From: an uncultured Flavobacteriaceae bacterium
GTDB lineage: Bacteria > Bacteroidota > Bacteroidia > Flavobacteriales > Flavobacteriaceae
Length of the DNA stretch: 64,000 nucleotides
Direction of reading: 5' to 3'
Assembly: GCA_947494565.1 (NCBI GenBank)
Contig: CANLVG010000002.1
Coordinates: 372,001 to 436,000, forward strand
Shown: piece after piece, positions 35,919 to 43,700 of the stretch
Layout: each line of letters starts with the position of its first letter
How positions within the stretch are numbered: the first letter of the stretch is position 1
Position numbers and translations under genes: made by a program
Notes under the pieces: generated by a model
The model's database searches: none
The model's input: only the letters and a program-made list of their open reading frames with translations
What the model was told of the DNA's origin: nothing

Positions 35919-37112
35919 ATGGAAACAAAGACAATCAACAGACGAAATTGGATAAAAACCGGAATCTTGACCGCAGGAGGCGTACTCGCCTCGCCCTATC
36001 TCGGGTTCTCTAAAAATTCAGACCTCCCCCTACAATTAGACCAGAATGGCGATGCTATTTACAGCCCCTTTTTCAAGGAATACCTTCCCGATAATTTTCG
36101 GGACTATCCTGTTTTGGCAGCAAAACTCAATGCCAATGAGAATCCGTATGGCCCTTCACCTATGGCCTTGGAAGCCTTAAAGCAATCAGCTGCTGGGGGT
36201 AACCGCTATGCGTGGAAAGAACTCTTTGACCTCATGGACAAAATCGCGGATTTTGAAGGGGTCGCACAAAAAAATATCATGATGGGCCCGGGCTCTTCCG
36301 ACTTGTTAGAGAAGACCGCCATGGTCCTCTTTATGAATGGCGGAAATGTAGTATCAGCCGATCCGGCATATATGTCATTGATACGCGTGGCCGAAGCGGC
36401 AGGTGGCACATGGAAACCGGTTCCATTAAAGGACGATTGGTCGCACGATCTAGATGCTATGGAAAAGGCCATAGATGCCGATACCAAACTAGTCTATATC
36501 TGCAACCCCAACAACCCTACCGGAACCATTACGGAACATCAAAAGCTTTTGGACTTCTGTTCTCGGGTTTCCGAAAAAGTACCGGTATTCATAGATGAAG
36601 CCTACCTCGGTTTCCTCGACGACGGCATGAAAAAAAGTATGGTCTCATTGATTGCCGAAGGCAAAGATGTCATCATTGCCAGAACCTTCTCTAAAATACA
36701 CGGAATGGCTGGTCTACGAGTAGGGTATGCTGTCGCCCAACAAGACCGGCTAGAAAAACTTCAAAAAATCACCCGTGCCGGAATGGGCATTTCCTATCCT
36801 TCGGTTTTTGCTGCCTCAGGGGCTATGGACGATGTGGCCTTTATAACAGAATCGCGTGAGCGAAATGCGGCTTGCAGAAACTACGTGTATGAAAACCTGA
36901 CCAAAATGAATATCGAATATGTACCCTCTTTTACCAGTTTCATGATATTTCCTATTGAAATGGAAGGCAAAGCGTTTCTTCAAAAAATGACCGAACAAAA
37001 AGTAGGAGTTCGCGCATTCAATTTTATGGGCAAAAACTGGTGCCGCGTGAGTATGGGTACTATGGATGAAATGAAACTATTCACACAGGCATTGAATAAC
37101 GTATTGGTCTAA
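35919..37112 (+). CDS. Tat-signal PLP aminotransferase, histidinol-phosphate aminotransferase-like
   Basis: 397 residues. The N-terminus holds a twin-arginine motif (NRRNWIKTG) followed by a hydrophobic stretch (about 14-30), so the protein is probably exported folded with its cofactor. The rest is a class I/II aminotransferase like HisC: ANENPYGPSPMAL, GPGSSDLLE, CNPNNPTGT, IDEAYLGF and the PLP lysine in RTFSKIHGMAGLRVG. The C-terminal Arg in WCRVSMGT binds the substrate carboxylate. An exported HisC-like enzyme is not for histidine synthesis; the amino donor and substrate are unknown. It ends directly before an AEC permease gene, with which it must be coupled. Confidence 0.88.
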   Translation: METKTINRRNWIKTGILTAGGVLASPYLGFSKNSDLPLQLDQNGDAIYSPFFKEYLPDNFRDYPVLAAKLNANENPYGPSPMALEALKQSAAGGNRYAWKELFDLMDKIADFEGVAQKNIMMGPGSSDLLEKTAMVLFMNGGNVVSADPAYMSLIRVAEAAGGTWKPVPLKDDWSHDLDAMEKAIDADTKLVYICNPNNPTGTITEHQKLLDFCSRVSEKVPVFIDEAYLGFLDDGMKKSMVSLIAEGKDVIIARTFSKIHGMAGLRVGYAVAQQDRLEKLQKITRAGMGISYPSVFAASGAMDDVAFITESRERNAACRNYVYENLTKMNIEYVPSFTSFMIFPIEMEGKAFLQKMTEQKVGVRAFNFMGKNWCRVSMGTMDEMKLFTQALNNVLV

Positions 37113-38255
37113 ATGGATTTCACCTTACAAAAAACCATAACGTTTCTTATTTTCATTGGAATCGGTATGCTGATGAAATTGAAACTTAAGTCAAAAGAGG
37201 AAATCAATGGCATCAAGAAGATTATACTGAACCTGGCCTTACCCGCCACAATAGGTATTGCGCTACTGGGTGTCAAAATAGATACCGGGCTATTAGTGCT
37301 GCCGTTGGTGGCCCTTGGACTTAACCTGCTGCTATACTTGGCCTTTCCGTACCTTACTTCCTTTACCGGGCTCGAAAAGGATACGCCCCAGTACAGAACG
37401 GCCCGTTTGCTCATTCCCTCTTTGGCGCCCGGACTCTCTTGTTTTCCATTTATATTGGAATTCTTAGGGGACGCTTATCTTGCAAAAGCAGCCATGGCCG
37501 ATTTGGGAAACAAAGTATTCGTGCTGATCATTCTGTATCTCATTGCCATGAGTTGGCATTACAAATTACAGGCCAAGGATGTACGAAAGACCAGTTCGAA
37601 GGTGAAGTCGTTGCTCAAATCAATGGTTTCAGAACCCGTCAATATCTTTATCGGAGTGGCCCTGGTTCTTGTTACACTTGGCATTTCTATGGATTCGCTA
37701 CCGTTCGTCATCAGTGACAGCCTGCAGCGTTTGAGTGTCATGATGACCCCATTGGTTTTGTTATTCATCGGTCTAGCCGTAAACATCAAGAAAAAACAGT
37801 TTGCCCAGCTCATTTCGATACTGTTTCTTCGGGCTGCGTTCGTGACCTTTGTTTGTAGTATCGTCATCGCCCTCGGAGGCATATCCGTTACCAATGATAT
37901 TTTGCTTTTCCTAGCCTTCGGACTAAGTGCCTGTAGTTTTTGGCCCTTTGCCCATATTTCAGTGGTTGAGGTTCAAGAAGATGGGATATCCAAAAAAAAA
38001 CGCACCTTCGATTCCAATTTCGCAGTCAGTTTGCTTGCGTTATCGTTTCCATTGTCGACCATGCTGATTTTGGGTATACTCTCGAGTGGAAGTCTTTTTT
38101 CTAGCGCTGGATCCGTCTTAACACTGTCAGGGGTATTATTCACCCTTGGACTTGTTCCATTTCTTATGAAAAAAATAGCGGAGTCACGGAAAAGATCGGA
38201 AAAGGCAAAATTGGAACGCATACGCTATAGAACAGCGTTGACCGACAATTCATAG
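37113..38255 (+). CDS. AEC-family (auxin efflux carrier) permease
   Basis: 380 residues with about ten membrane helices in two halves separated by a charged loop (about 148-165). The family resemblance is in the broken helices (LALPATIGIALLG, GLSACSFWPFAHISVVEV). AEC proteins export or import organic acids and related anions. Its start codon follows the aminotransferase stop codon immediately, so the two are translated together. The pair might process and move the same amino or keto acid. The last 25 residues are basic and cytosolic. Confidence 0.8.
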   Translation: MDFTLQKTITFLIFIGIGMLMKLKLKSKEEINGIKKIILNLALPATIGIALLGVKIDTGLLVLPLVALGLNLLLYLAFPYLTSFTGLEKDTPQYRTARLLIPSLAPGLSCFPFILEFLGDAYLAKAAMADLGNKVFVLIILYLIAMSWHYKLQAKDVRKTSSKVKSLLKSMVSEPVNIFIGVALVLVTLGISMDSLPFVISDSLQRLSVMMTPLVLLFIGLAVNIKKKQFAQLISILFLRAAFVTFVCSIVIALGGISVTNDILLFLAFGLSACSFWPFAHISVVEVQEDGISKKKRTFDSNFAVSLLALSFPLSTMLILGILSSGSLFSSAGSVLTLSGVLFTLGLVPFLMKKIAESRKRSEKAKLERIRYRTALTDNS

Positions 38256-38277
38256 GCATATCACTTGGGCGGCACAC

Positions 38278-38787
38278 CTAGCGCAACGGAAACCCCTTGG
38301 CTGCCCACCAAGGATGTACCTCTATCCGTAATCTTCCGGATTTGACCATGGGATCCAAGTTGGCCAGACTATCTGCTATTTTCAAGGTTGGGGTATTGTA
38401 GATTGTGATACCTCGAATGTCTCCGTCATCTCCAAAAGGTCCGGAAATATCGGCATACCCTTCTTCATACATGCGCCCGAGATGAGCCATATGCAAGGCC
38501 TGCAGACTATCTGCCTCTGCCTTGTTCTGTGAACGATTCGGGCCACGTTTTAAAAAAGCGATATAATATTGCTGCATCAACACCGTATCCTTGGTTTCTT
38601 CATCGACATAATCGAATATCTCAAAACCTTTGCTCGTCAATTCTTCCTTTAACTGTAGTGCTGTTTTCTTTGGTTCTTCGGTCGCAACTATCGAGGTTTC
38701 AGTGACCTCATGTTGTGCTGAAGGGGTCTCTTTACAAGCCATTGCCATCAAAAAAATACAAATGCCGAACTGTTTTAGATGTACCAT
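38278..38787 (-). CDS. YCII-like domain lipoprotein
   Basis: 169 residues. A lipobox MAMAC (Cys18) makes it a lipoprotein. After a Thr/Glu linker (to about 50) the domain at 65-165 has the YCII pattern: a strand YYIAFLKRGPNR, the His in LHMAHLGRMYEEG, an Asp-rich GPFGDDGDIRG and a final strand ending in VHPWW. YCII domains resemble ferredoxin-like enzymes of ring-cleavage routes; here the function is unknown. Its start overlaps the end of the CYTH gene by 13 bases. Confidence 0.8.
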   Translation of the reverse strand: MVHLKQFGICIFLMAMACKETPSAQHEVTETSIVATEEPKKTALQLKEELTSKGFEIFDYVDEETKDTVLMQQYYIAFLKRGPNRSQNKAEADSLQALHMAHLGRMYEEGYADISGPFGDDGDIRGITIYNTPTLKIADSLANLDPMVKSGRLRIEVHPWWAAKGFPLR

Positions 38788-39248
38788 GTTTTAAAAGGGT
38801 TTTTACTCAATTTCGAATTATAATACTTCACATCTCCGGTAACCTCATCGCCCAACCAATAGGGATGTTCAAAATGCTCAACCTCTTCGGTCAATTCGAT
38901 TTCGCCGATGACCAATCCATCATTCTCGCCATGAAACTCGTCGATTTCAAAGATATGTTGTCCTTTTGGCACTCGATATCTGGTCTTATCGATGATTCCC
39001 TTTTCACATAGTTCGAGAAGTGCCTTTGCATCCGCTACTGGTAGTTCTTTCTCCCACTCAAAACGGGACGTACCCGAAGCATTTGATTTTCCCTTGATGG
39101 TCAAGTATCCGAAATCACCGGTAATCCGAATACGTACCGTGCGCTCTTCATGGGTGTTCAAAAAACCCTGAACGATGCGCTCTTTTGACACCGCCTCTTG
39201 CTTATAGGCATCCGATTTGATCAAAAACTTACGCTCTATCTCTATCAC
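38775..39248 (-). CDS. CYTH domain protein (inorganic triphosphatase-like)
   Basis: 157 residues, one CYTH domain. The N-terminal EIERKFL motif and alternating charged strands (TVRIRITGDFGYLTIKGK, EWEKELP, KTRYRVP, FEIDEFHG, IGEIELTEE) line the tunnel that binds a triphosphate and two metal ions. Bacterial members of this size hydrolyse tripolyphosphate, or make cAMP in a few species; triphosphatase is the more likely role. It is transcribed leftward with the YCII lipoprotein and divergently from dinB. Confidence 0.92.
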   Translation of the reverse strand: MIEIERKFLIKSDAYKQEAVSKERIVQGFLNTHEERTVRIRITGDFGYLTIKGKSNASGTSRFEWEKELPVADAKALLELCEKGIIDKTRYRVPKGQHIFEIDEFHGENDGLVIGEIELTEEVEHFEHPYWLGDEVTGDVKYYNSKLSKNPFKTWYI

Positions 39249-39287
39249 ACTGTCTTTTTTGGTCGATTAGTTCTATAAATTTACAAT

Positions 39288-40388
39288 ATGGAAACGGATT
39301 TACCTTTACGAAAGATAATCCATGTGGATATGGATGCTTTTTACGCTTCCGTGGAGGAATTGGACGACCCGGAATTAAAAGGAAAGCCCGTTGCAGTTGG
39401 GGGCAGCGAAAAAAGGGGTGTCGTATCCGCCGCCAACTACGAAGCAAGAAAGTATGGAGTACGCAGTGCTATGAGCGGTTACTTGGCCAAAAAGAACTGT
39501 CCACAAATCATTTTCGTAAAGCCCCGGTTCTCACGCTACAAGGAAATATCAAAACAGATCCGCAGCATCTTTTTCGAGTATACCGATTTGGTCGAACCGC
39601 TTTCCTTAGATGAAGCCTATCTCGATGTGACGGTCAATAAAAAAGGTAATCCTTCGGCAACACTCATTGCCAAAGAAATCCGTCAGCGCATTTTAGAGGA
39701 AGTCGGTTTGGCCGCTTCCGCAGGAATCTCTATCAACAAGTTCATTGCCAAGGTCGCCAGTGACATCAATAAGCCTAATGGTCAAAAAACGGTCAACCCG
39801 GAAGAAGTATTGCAGTTCTTGGAAAATCTTGAAATTCGAAAGTTTTACGGAGTGGGCAAGGTTACCGCTCAAAAAATGTACAAGCTCGGTATTTTTACCG
39901 GAAAAGATCTCAAAACCAAGTCACTGGATTTTTTAAAGGAACACTTTGGGAAAAGTGGCGGACATTATTATCAGGTGGTGCGTGGTATTCATACGAGCGA
40001 AGTCAAACCGCATCGGACTCCCAAGTCCGTTGGGGCCGAACGTACCTTTAGTGAAAATCTCAGCAGTGAGGTGTTCATGTTAGAACGATTGGAGCATATT
40101 GCCACAGAATTGGAACGTCGCCTAAACACCTCAAAGATCGCTGGCAAGACCGTTACCTTAAAGATAAAGTACAGCGATTTTACTCTGAACACCCGTAGCA
40201 AGACCCTTCCCTATTATATTTCGGACAAGGGGTTGATCTTGGAAACCGCAAAAGAATTGCTCTATCAGGAAGAACTTCAGAATTCTGTGCGACTCCTAGG
40301 CATTTCCTTGGCCAATCTGAATACCGAGAAAAAGAAAGTGACCCCTCAAGAAGAAACCGTCTCCGTTCAACTGAAATTCGACTTTTGA
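39288..40388 (+). CDS. dinB: DNA polymerase IV
   Basis: 366 residues, a Y-family polymerase that bypasses lesions. Catalytic acidic residues lie in HVDMDAFYASVEE and SLDEAYLDVT; the thumb helix-hairpin-helix is FYGVGKVTAQKMYKLG, and the little finger extends from about 240. The C-terminal QLKFDF is a beta-clamp binding motif. Length is normal. No LexA-type box was recognised upstream; only 39 bases separate it from the divergent CYTH gene. Confidence 0.96.
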   Translation: METDLPLRKIIHVDMDAFYASVEELDDPELKGKPVAVGGSEKRGVVSAANYEARKYGVRSAMSGYLAKKNCPQIIFVKPRFSRYKEISKQIRSIFFEYTDLVEPLSLDEAYLDVTVNKKGNPSATLIAKEIRQRILEEVGLAASAGISINKFIAKVASDINKPNGQKTVNPEEVLQFLENLEIRKFYGVGKVTAQKMYKLGIFTGKDLKTKSLDFLKEHFGKSGGHYYQVVRGIHTSEVKPHRTPKSVGAERTFSENLSSEVFMLERLEHIATELERRLNTSKIAGKTVTLKIKYSDFTLNTRSKTLPYYISDKGLILETAKELLYQEELQNSVRLLGISLANLNTEKKKVTPQEETVSVQLKFDF

Positions 40389-40511
40389 CGAACCTATCTT
40401 GGTCCATCTTGATAAAAGGGTGCATTTCATCGAATAAATTAACATTTGGCAATAAAGCGGTCATCTTACTGTTTTAGTAAAACAATTTTATCAACCCAAA
40501 CATTTTTTACC

Positions 40512-40667
40512 ATGAAGACCTTATTTAACAAAACAAGATTGATCGCTTTATTCGCCGTTTCTTTATTCGCTGTTTCCTGTAGTGTAAAAGGAGAGCTTGA
40601 AGATTTAGCGGAAGAGTTAGAAAACGAAACGCAAAATGCCAAGACCGAGCAGGTAGAGGCAAACTAA
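40512..40667 (+). CDS. small lipoprotein, 51 aa
   Basis: From the ATG at 40512: a basic start, hydrophobic helix and lipobox AVSC (Cys23), then a short acidic tail (KGELEDLAEELENETQNAK). The upstream extension of the frame is not used because the lipoprotein signal begins here. There is no recognised family. A terminator follows at once, which supports a real transcript. Small acidic lipoproteins of this type are frequent in Flavobacteriia. Confidence 0.7.
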   Translation: MKTLFNKTRLIALFAVSLFAVSCSVKGELEDLAEELENETQNAKTEQVEAN

Positions 40668-40687
40668 TGTGTTTCCAATAAACATTA

Positions 40688-40716
40688 AAAAGCCCCGCAG
40701 TGCGGGGCTTTTTTTA
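40688..40716. terminator. bidirectional intrinsic terminator
   Basis: AGCCCCG (40691-40697) and CGGGGCT (40703-40709) with loop CAGTG, an A-run on the left and seven T on the right. It separates the small lipoprotein from the convergent cupredoxin-like gene. Confidence 0.93.
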
Positions 40717-40734
40717 TTGATACTTGTCTAAATG

Positions 40735-41142
40735 TTATTCCACGGTCAGTATATTATCCGTTGCCGTCGGATTCATAGGGCAGAAATAAACATATTCTCC
40801 CTTTGCCAATTTCGTCGGTTTTGAGGTCTGGGTTTTTCCAGTACCGACCACTTCGGTTACATAGGCCGTTTGTATATGGTTTTCGGGTTTACTGATATCC
40901 TTTCCCTTTTCAACTAAGACAAACCCGACATCGTGACCTACCGCATTGTTGCTAATTTCGAAGATATAGGTACCTTCTTTCACCGTCAGGTTTTTCTGGG
41001 TAAACTCTCCAGGAGTCTGCTCTAAAGCGATCTTCTGCACGGTTTCCTTCATCATTTTGTCTTCCTTCATCATTTTGTCTTGGGCATTCATTGAAAATAC
41101 CGCTCCGAATACCAATGCTACTACTACAATTACTTTTTTCAT
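40735..41142 (-). CDS. cupredoxin-like periplasmic protein
   Basis: 135 residues. Signal peptide (1-20, MNAQ), then a perfect duplication of DKMMKE (from an exact 18-bp tandem repeat at 41044-41079), then a plastocyanin-like beta sandwich (about 45-135). The first copper-site His is in GHDVGF and the Cys in YFCPMNPT. The second His normally following the Cys is missing, so copper binding may be altered or absent. It is the last gene of a leftward group with an AhpD-like protein and a His/Cys-rich small ORF. Confidence 0.78.
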   Translation of the reverse strand: MKKVIVVVALVFGAVFSMNAQDKMMKEDKMMKETVQKIALEQTPGEFTQKNLTVKEGTYIFEISNNAVGHDVGFVLVEKGKDISKPENHIQTAYVTEVVGTGKTQTSKPTKLAKGEYVYFCPMNPTATDNILTVE

Positions 41143-41186
41143 GATCTTGTTTTTAAATTTAATTTTATGATTATATGTTGATTTAA

Positions 41187-41735
41187 TTATACTTCTACTG
41201 CTTCTAAAGGCTGTGCCTCTGGAAAATCTACTGGCACTTTAGTTGTTTTGTGCAAATAGTTTGAAATGGTTTTATCACCTACCAAAACAATCGTATCGAT
41301 AAGGTTTTCTTTTGTCCAGCCCTGGGCAAAAAAGTTTTCAAGAACTGTTTCATCGGCAGCACCCCTATTTTCGGTTAGGTTGTTGGCCAAACGGGCCAGT
41401 GCATCCAATTTGATATCGAAAGACGCCCTTCCTGCCCTCAACTCATAGATCTCACTTTCCGAAAAACCGTTCATTTTACCGATGGCCGTGTGGGCCGATA
41501 GACAATAAATACAGTCGTTTACCTCACTGACGGCAAGATTTACAGCTTCTTTCTGTTTTGCAGTCAATGATGTTTTGGCGTTGCTTAGGTTTAGATAATT
41601 TGCTAAAGCGTTTTCCGAATGCGCATAGGTGGCATATAGGTTAGGAACAAAGCCGATAGCTTTTTCAAGGGTATCGAAAATCGCTTTATTATTTTCACTT
41701 ACTTCTTCTCTTTGTGGTACATTGAATGTGCTCAT
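41187..41735 (-). CDS. carboxymuconolactone decarboxylase family (AhpD-like) protein
   Basis: 182 residues, all helical. The CxxC site with its downstream His (DCIYCLSAHTAIGK) is that of AhpD-type peroxidase partners, which use it for thiol-based reduction. N-terminal PNLYATYAHSENAL is also typical. It could protect against peroxides. It is flanked by a cupredoxin-like gene (44 bases downstream) and a small His/Cys-rich ORF (45 bases upstream), with an AraC regulator beyond, so the set may be a redox or metal response unit. Confidence 0.9.
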   Translation of the reverse strand: MSTFNVPQREEVSENNKAIFDTLEKAIGFVPNLYATYAHSENALANYLNLSNAKTSLTAKQKEAVNLAVSEVNDCIYCLSAHTAIGKMNGFSESEIYELRAGRASFDIKLDALARLANNLTENRGAADETVLENFFAQGWTKENLIDTIVLVGDKTISNYLHKTTKVPVDFPEAQPLEAVEV

Positions 41736-41780
41736 GTTTCTCTTGTTTTTAGTATCATTCTACTGAATGATGATTACGAC

Positions 41781-41942
41781 TTACTTTAAAATTGATATAA
41801 ACGGTTTCTCTGAATCACAATAAAAATCGTGATGGTGTTTTTGTTCGCAATGTGCCTTAACATTGATAGGCATCGGACGCGACGTGTTTCCTTTGCGGAA
41901 TATTTCAATTAGATTGAATAATGATTTGTTATGTGACTTCAT
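41781..41942 (-). CDS. His/Cys-rich small protein, 53 aa
   Basis: A 53-codon frame from the ATG at 41942 to a TAA at 41781. The middle part, AHCEQKHHHDFYCDSEKP, holds two Cys and four His within twelve residues, a pattern suited to binding zinc, copper or iron. The start is preceded directly by AGAAGG, and the frame fits between the AraC gene (91 bases upstream) and the AhpD-like gene (45 bases downstream) on the same strand. I do not recognise a family. The composition is not that of random sequence, but no other evidence of translation is available here. Confidence 0.55.
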   Translation of the reverse strand: MKSHNKSLFNLIEIFRKGNTSRPMPINVKAHCEQKHHHDFYCDSEKPFISILK

Positions 41943-42033
41943 CCTTCTTTATTTTTAATTACACGGCAAAGATGCGTCAACAAAGAGGGTGACTGTTATG
42001 AAGGATTGCCCGAAGGCTTGTAGAAATTTCCCG

Positions 42034-42882
42034 TCAGGAGGAAATAAGGGCGTTTTCTCGATATTTAGTGGGGGAGAGCTGGGTCATTTTTTTGAAAAAT
42101 CGACTAAAATGAGCCGGGTCGTTGAACCCAAGTTCATAAGCGATTTCTTGATTCTGTTTATCGGTAAAGGTCATCAAACGTTTTGCCTCAAGTGCAAGAC
42201 GTTCCAAAATAATCTGTTGCGGTGATTTCTGGTTATAAATCGCAAAAAGATTGGATAAGGTCTTCGGGCTCTTAAAAAGCATTTCGGCATAGTCGCCCAC
42301 TTTGCGTTTGGTCTTGTAATGCGTATCTACCAAAACATTGAACTTGCGTACTACATCGATCTGTTCATTATCTAGCTTCTGCACGATGTGCTGCTCTTTG
42401 GCAAGTCGTGTACAGATAATAATAAGCCGTTTGAGCAGCATTTGAAGCATGTCTCCTTGAATTTTATCGGGTGTGGAAAACTCATCCTCAAAAACCTCAT
42501 ATAGGGTATTGAACTTGCGTTCTTGTGCCTTGGGGATACTAATAATGGGAAGGTCTTGTGTACCGAAGAACAAAATACCATTACAGGAGACTTCACTGTC
42601 ATGGTCCGAAATACAGTAGAATTCCCGATTAAAAAGAAAGGCAGTCAATGGTGCCTCTGTACGTTCGTAGGAAACATGATGTAGGTAAGTGGTCGTCAAT
42701 AACTGATTGGCCAACAATTGAATCGGCATGCCATCTACCAGTACAGTTACTGGTTCGGAATTTCGATTCCAAAGAATGTTAATGGTTCCTGAAGCCATTG
42801 TAAATTGCTTCACGTACTTTTTGATATCGTCGGTCAATCCGAATAAGGAACCGATCTGATGGTCATGAAACTCAAATTTCAT
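42034..42882 (-). CDS. AraC-family transcriptional regulator
   Basis: 282 residues. An N-terminal ligand-type domain (about 1-170) lacks a recognised subfamily. The C-terminal DNA-binding domain (185-278) has both helix-turn-helix motifs: VGDYAEMLFKSPKTLSNLF and IAYELGFNDPAHFSRFFKKMTQLSPTKYR. It is upstream of, and in the same direction as, the small His/Cys-rich, AhpD-like and cupredoxin genes, and is probably their regulator. Its promoter region (42883-43096) contains AAATCT...AGATTT repeats that might be operator sites. Confidence 0.92.
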   Translation of the reverse strand: MKFEFHDHQIGSLFGLTDDIKKYVKQFTMASGTINILWNRNSEPVTVLVDGMPIQLLANQLLTTTYLHHVSYERTEAPLTAFLFNREFYCISDHDSEVSCNGILFFGTQDLPIISIPKAQERKFNTLYEVFEDEFSTPDKIQGDMLQMLLKRLIIICTRLAKEQHIVQKLDNEQIDVVRKFNVLVDTHYKTKRKVGDYAEMLFKSPKTLSNLFAIYNQKSPQQIILERLALEAKRLMTFTDKQNQEIAYELGFNDPAHFSRFFKKMTQLSPTKYRENALISS

Positions 42883-43010
42883 AGTTTTCTGCCCTTAAAA
42901 TCTATAATTCTAAGATTTAGTCCGTTTCTTTTGTTCATCCTTACGCCCATAAAATCTTGTTAAAAAACTTAATTCTTAAACAAGAGTGTTAATCATTTCC
43001 TGAGATTTTA

Positions 43011-43037
43011 TTGCCTGAAGCGCTTTTTATAGCTTTG
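43011..43037 (+). promoter_or_regulatory. candidate promoter for the PAS protein
   Basis: TTG at 43011-43013 and TAGCTTTG (exact TAnnTTTG) at 43030-43037, with a 16-base gap, shorter than the usual 19. The start would be near 43044, 53 bases before the ATG. Confidence 0.5.
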
Positions 43038-43096
43038 ATTATCAGAGCGGTGCTATTTCAGTGTTGAAATACGCCTCCAATCCAAGTTAACGATAT

Positions 43097-43618
43097 ATGA
43101 GCGAAATAAAAGCATACGATAAAGCAGCGAACAAATTTCATGATAGCTTAGACATTAACAGTCTACCCATTACCTCATGGGATATGTACGCTCCACATTT
43201 TGTTGCAGTCTGTAAAAATTACAAGGACATTGAATCATTGAGCCTTTTAGCGGAAACCAATGAATGGTCTTATCAAAGCCATTTTGCCAACGAATTATTG
43301 CACAAACAACAGGTTATAGTGGTCACAGATCCGCAACTCAAGATCGTTCATGCCACTAAGAACATTATTGACATGAACGGCTATGAACCTCATGAAATTA
43401 TTGGCAAGAGACCTACGATATTCCAAGGTGCCGATACGTGCAAAGAAACGACTGGGGCCATTCGTAAAGCCGTACAGTCGAAAACTCCATTTGAGACCAT
43501 AGTTCTGAACTACCGCAAAGATGGGTCAACTTATAAATGCTGGATTAAAGGCGAACCAGTATTCAACACCTCTGGAGAGGTGGTCAATTTTATAGCCTAT
43601 GAAAAAGAAGTAGCTTAA
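43097..43618 (+). CDS. PAS domain protein, LOV-like without the photoactive cysteine
   Basis: 173 residues. An N-terminal helical region (1-70) of unknown family precedes a single PAS domain (about 72-170): VTDPQLKIVHATKNIIDMNGYEPHEIIGKRPTIFQGADT, then NYRKDGSTYKCWIKGEPVFNTSGEVVNFIAYEKE. The GKRPTIFQG segment corresponds to GRNCRFLQG in LOV photoreceptors, but the flavin-reactive Cys is replaced by Pro/Thr. It therefore cannot form the normal adduct. It has no output domain, so it would act by binding another protein. It lies alone between two promoters and a shared terminator. Confidence 0.82.
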   Translation: MSEIKAYDKAANKFHDSLDINSLPITSWDMYAPHFVAVCKNYKDIESLSLLAETNEWSYQSHFANELLHKQQVIVVTDPQLKIVHATKNIIDMNGYEPHEIIGKRPTIFQGADTCKETTGAIRKAVQSKTPFETIVLNYRKDGSTYKCWIKGEPVFNTSGEVVNFIAYEKEVA

Positions 43619-43639
43619 GTGTATTTTGTTCAGATGTAA

Positions 43640-43670
43640 GAAGCCGTAATCGCTAAATGATTACGGCTTC
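43640..43670. terminator. bidirectional terminator between PAS and pyk
   Basis: Perfect 12-bp arms GAAGCCGTAATC (43640-43651) and GATTACGGCTTC (43659-43670) with a 7-base loop. T-rich after it on the plus strand (TTTACG). It separates two convergent genes. Confidence 0.85.
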
Positions 43671-43700
43671 TTTACGTTAGTTTCAATATGCTTTGTGACC

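Noticed and set aside
35919-37112. Histidine biosynthesis gene hisC.
   Set aside because: The Tat signal and absence of other his genes nearby argue against a role in cytosolic histidine synthesis.
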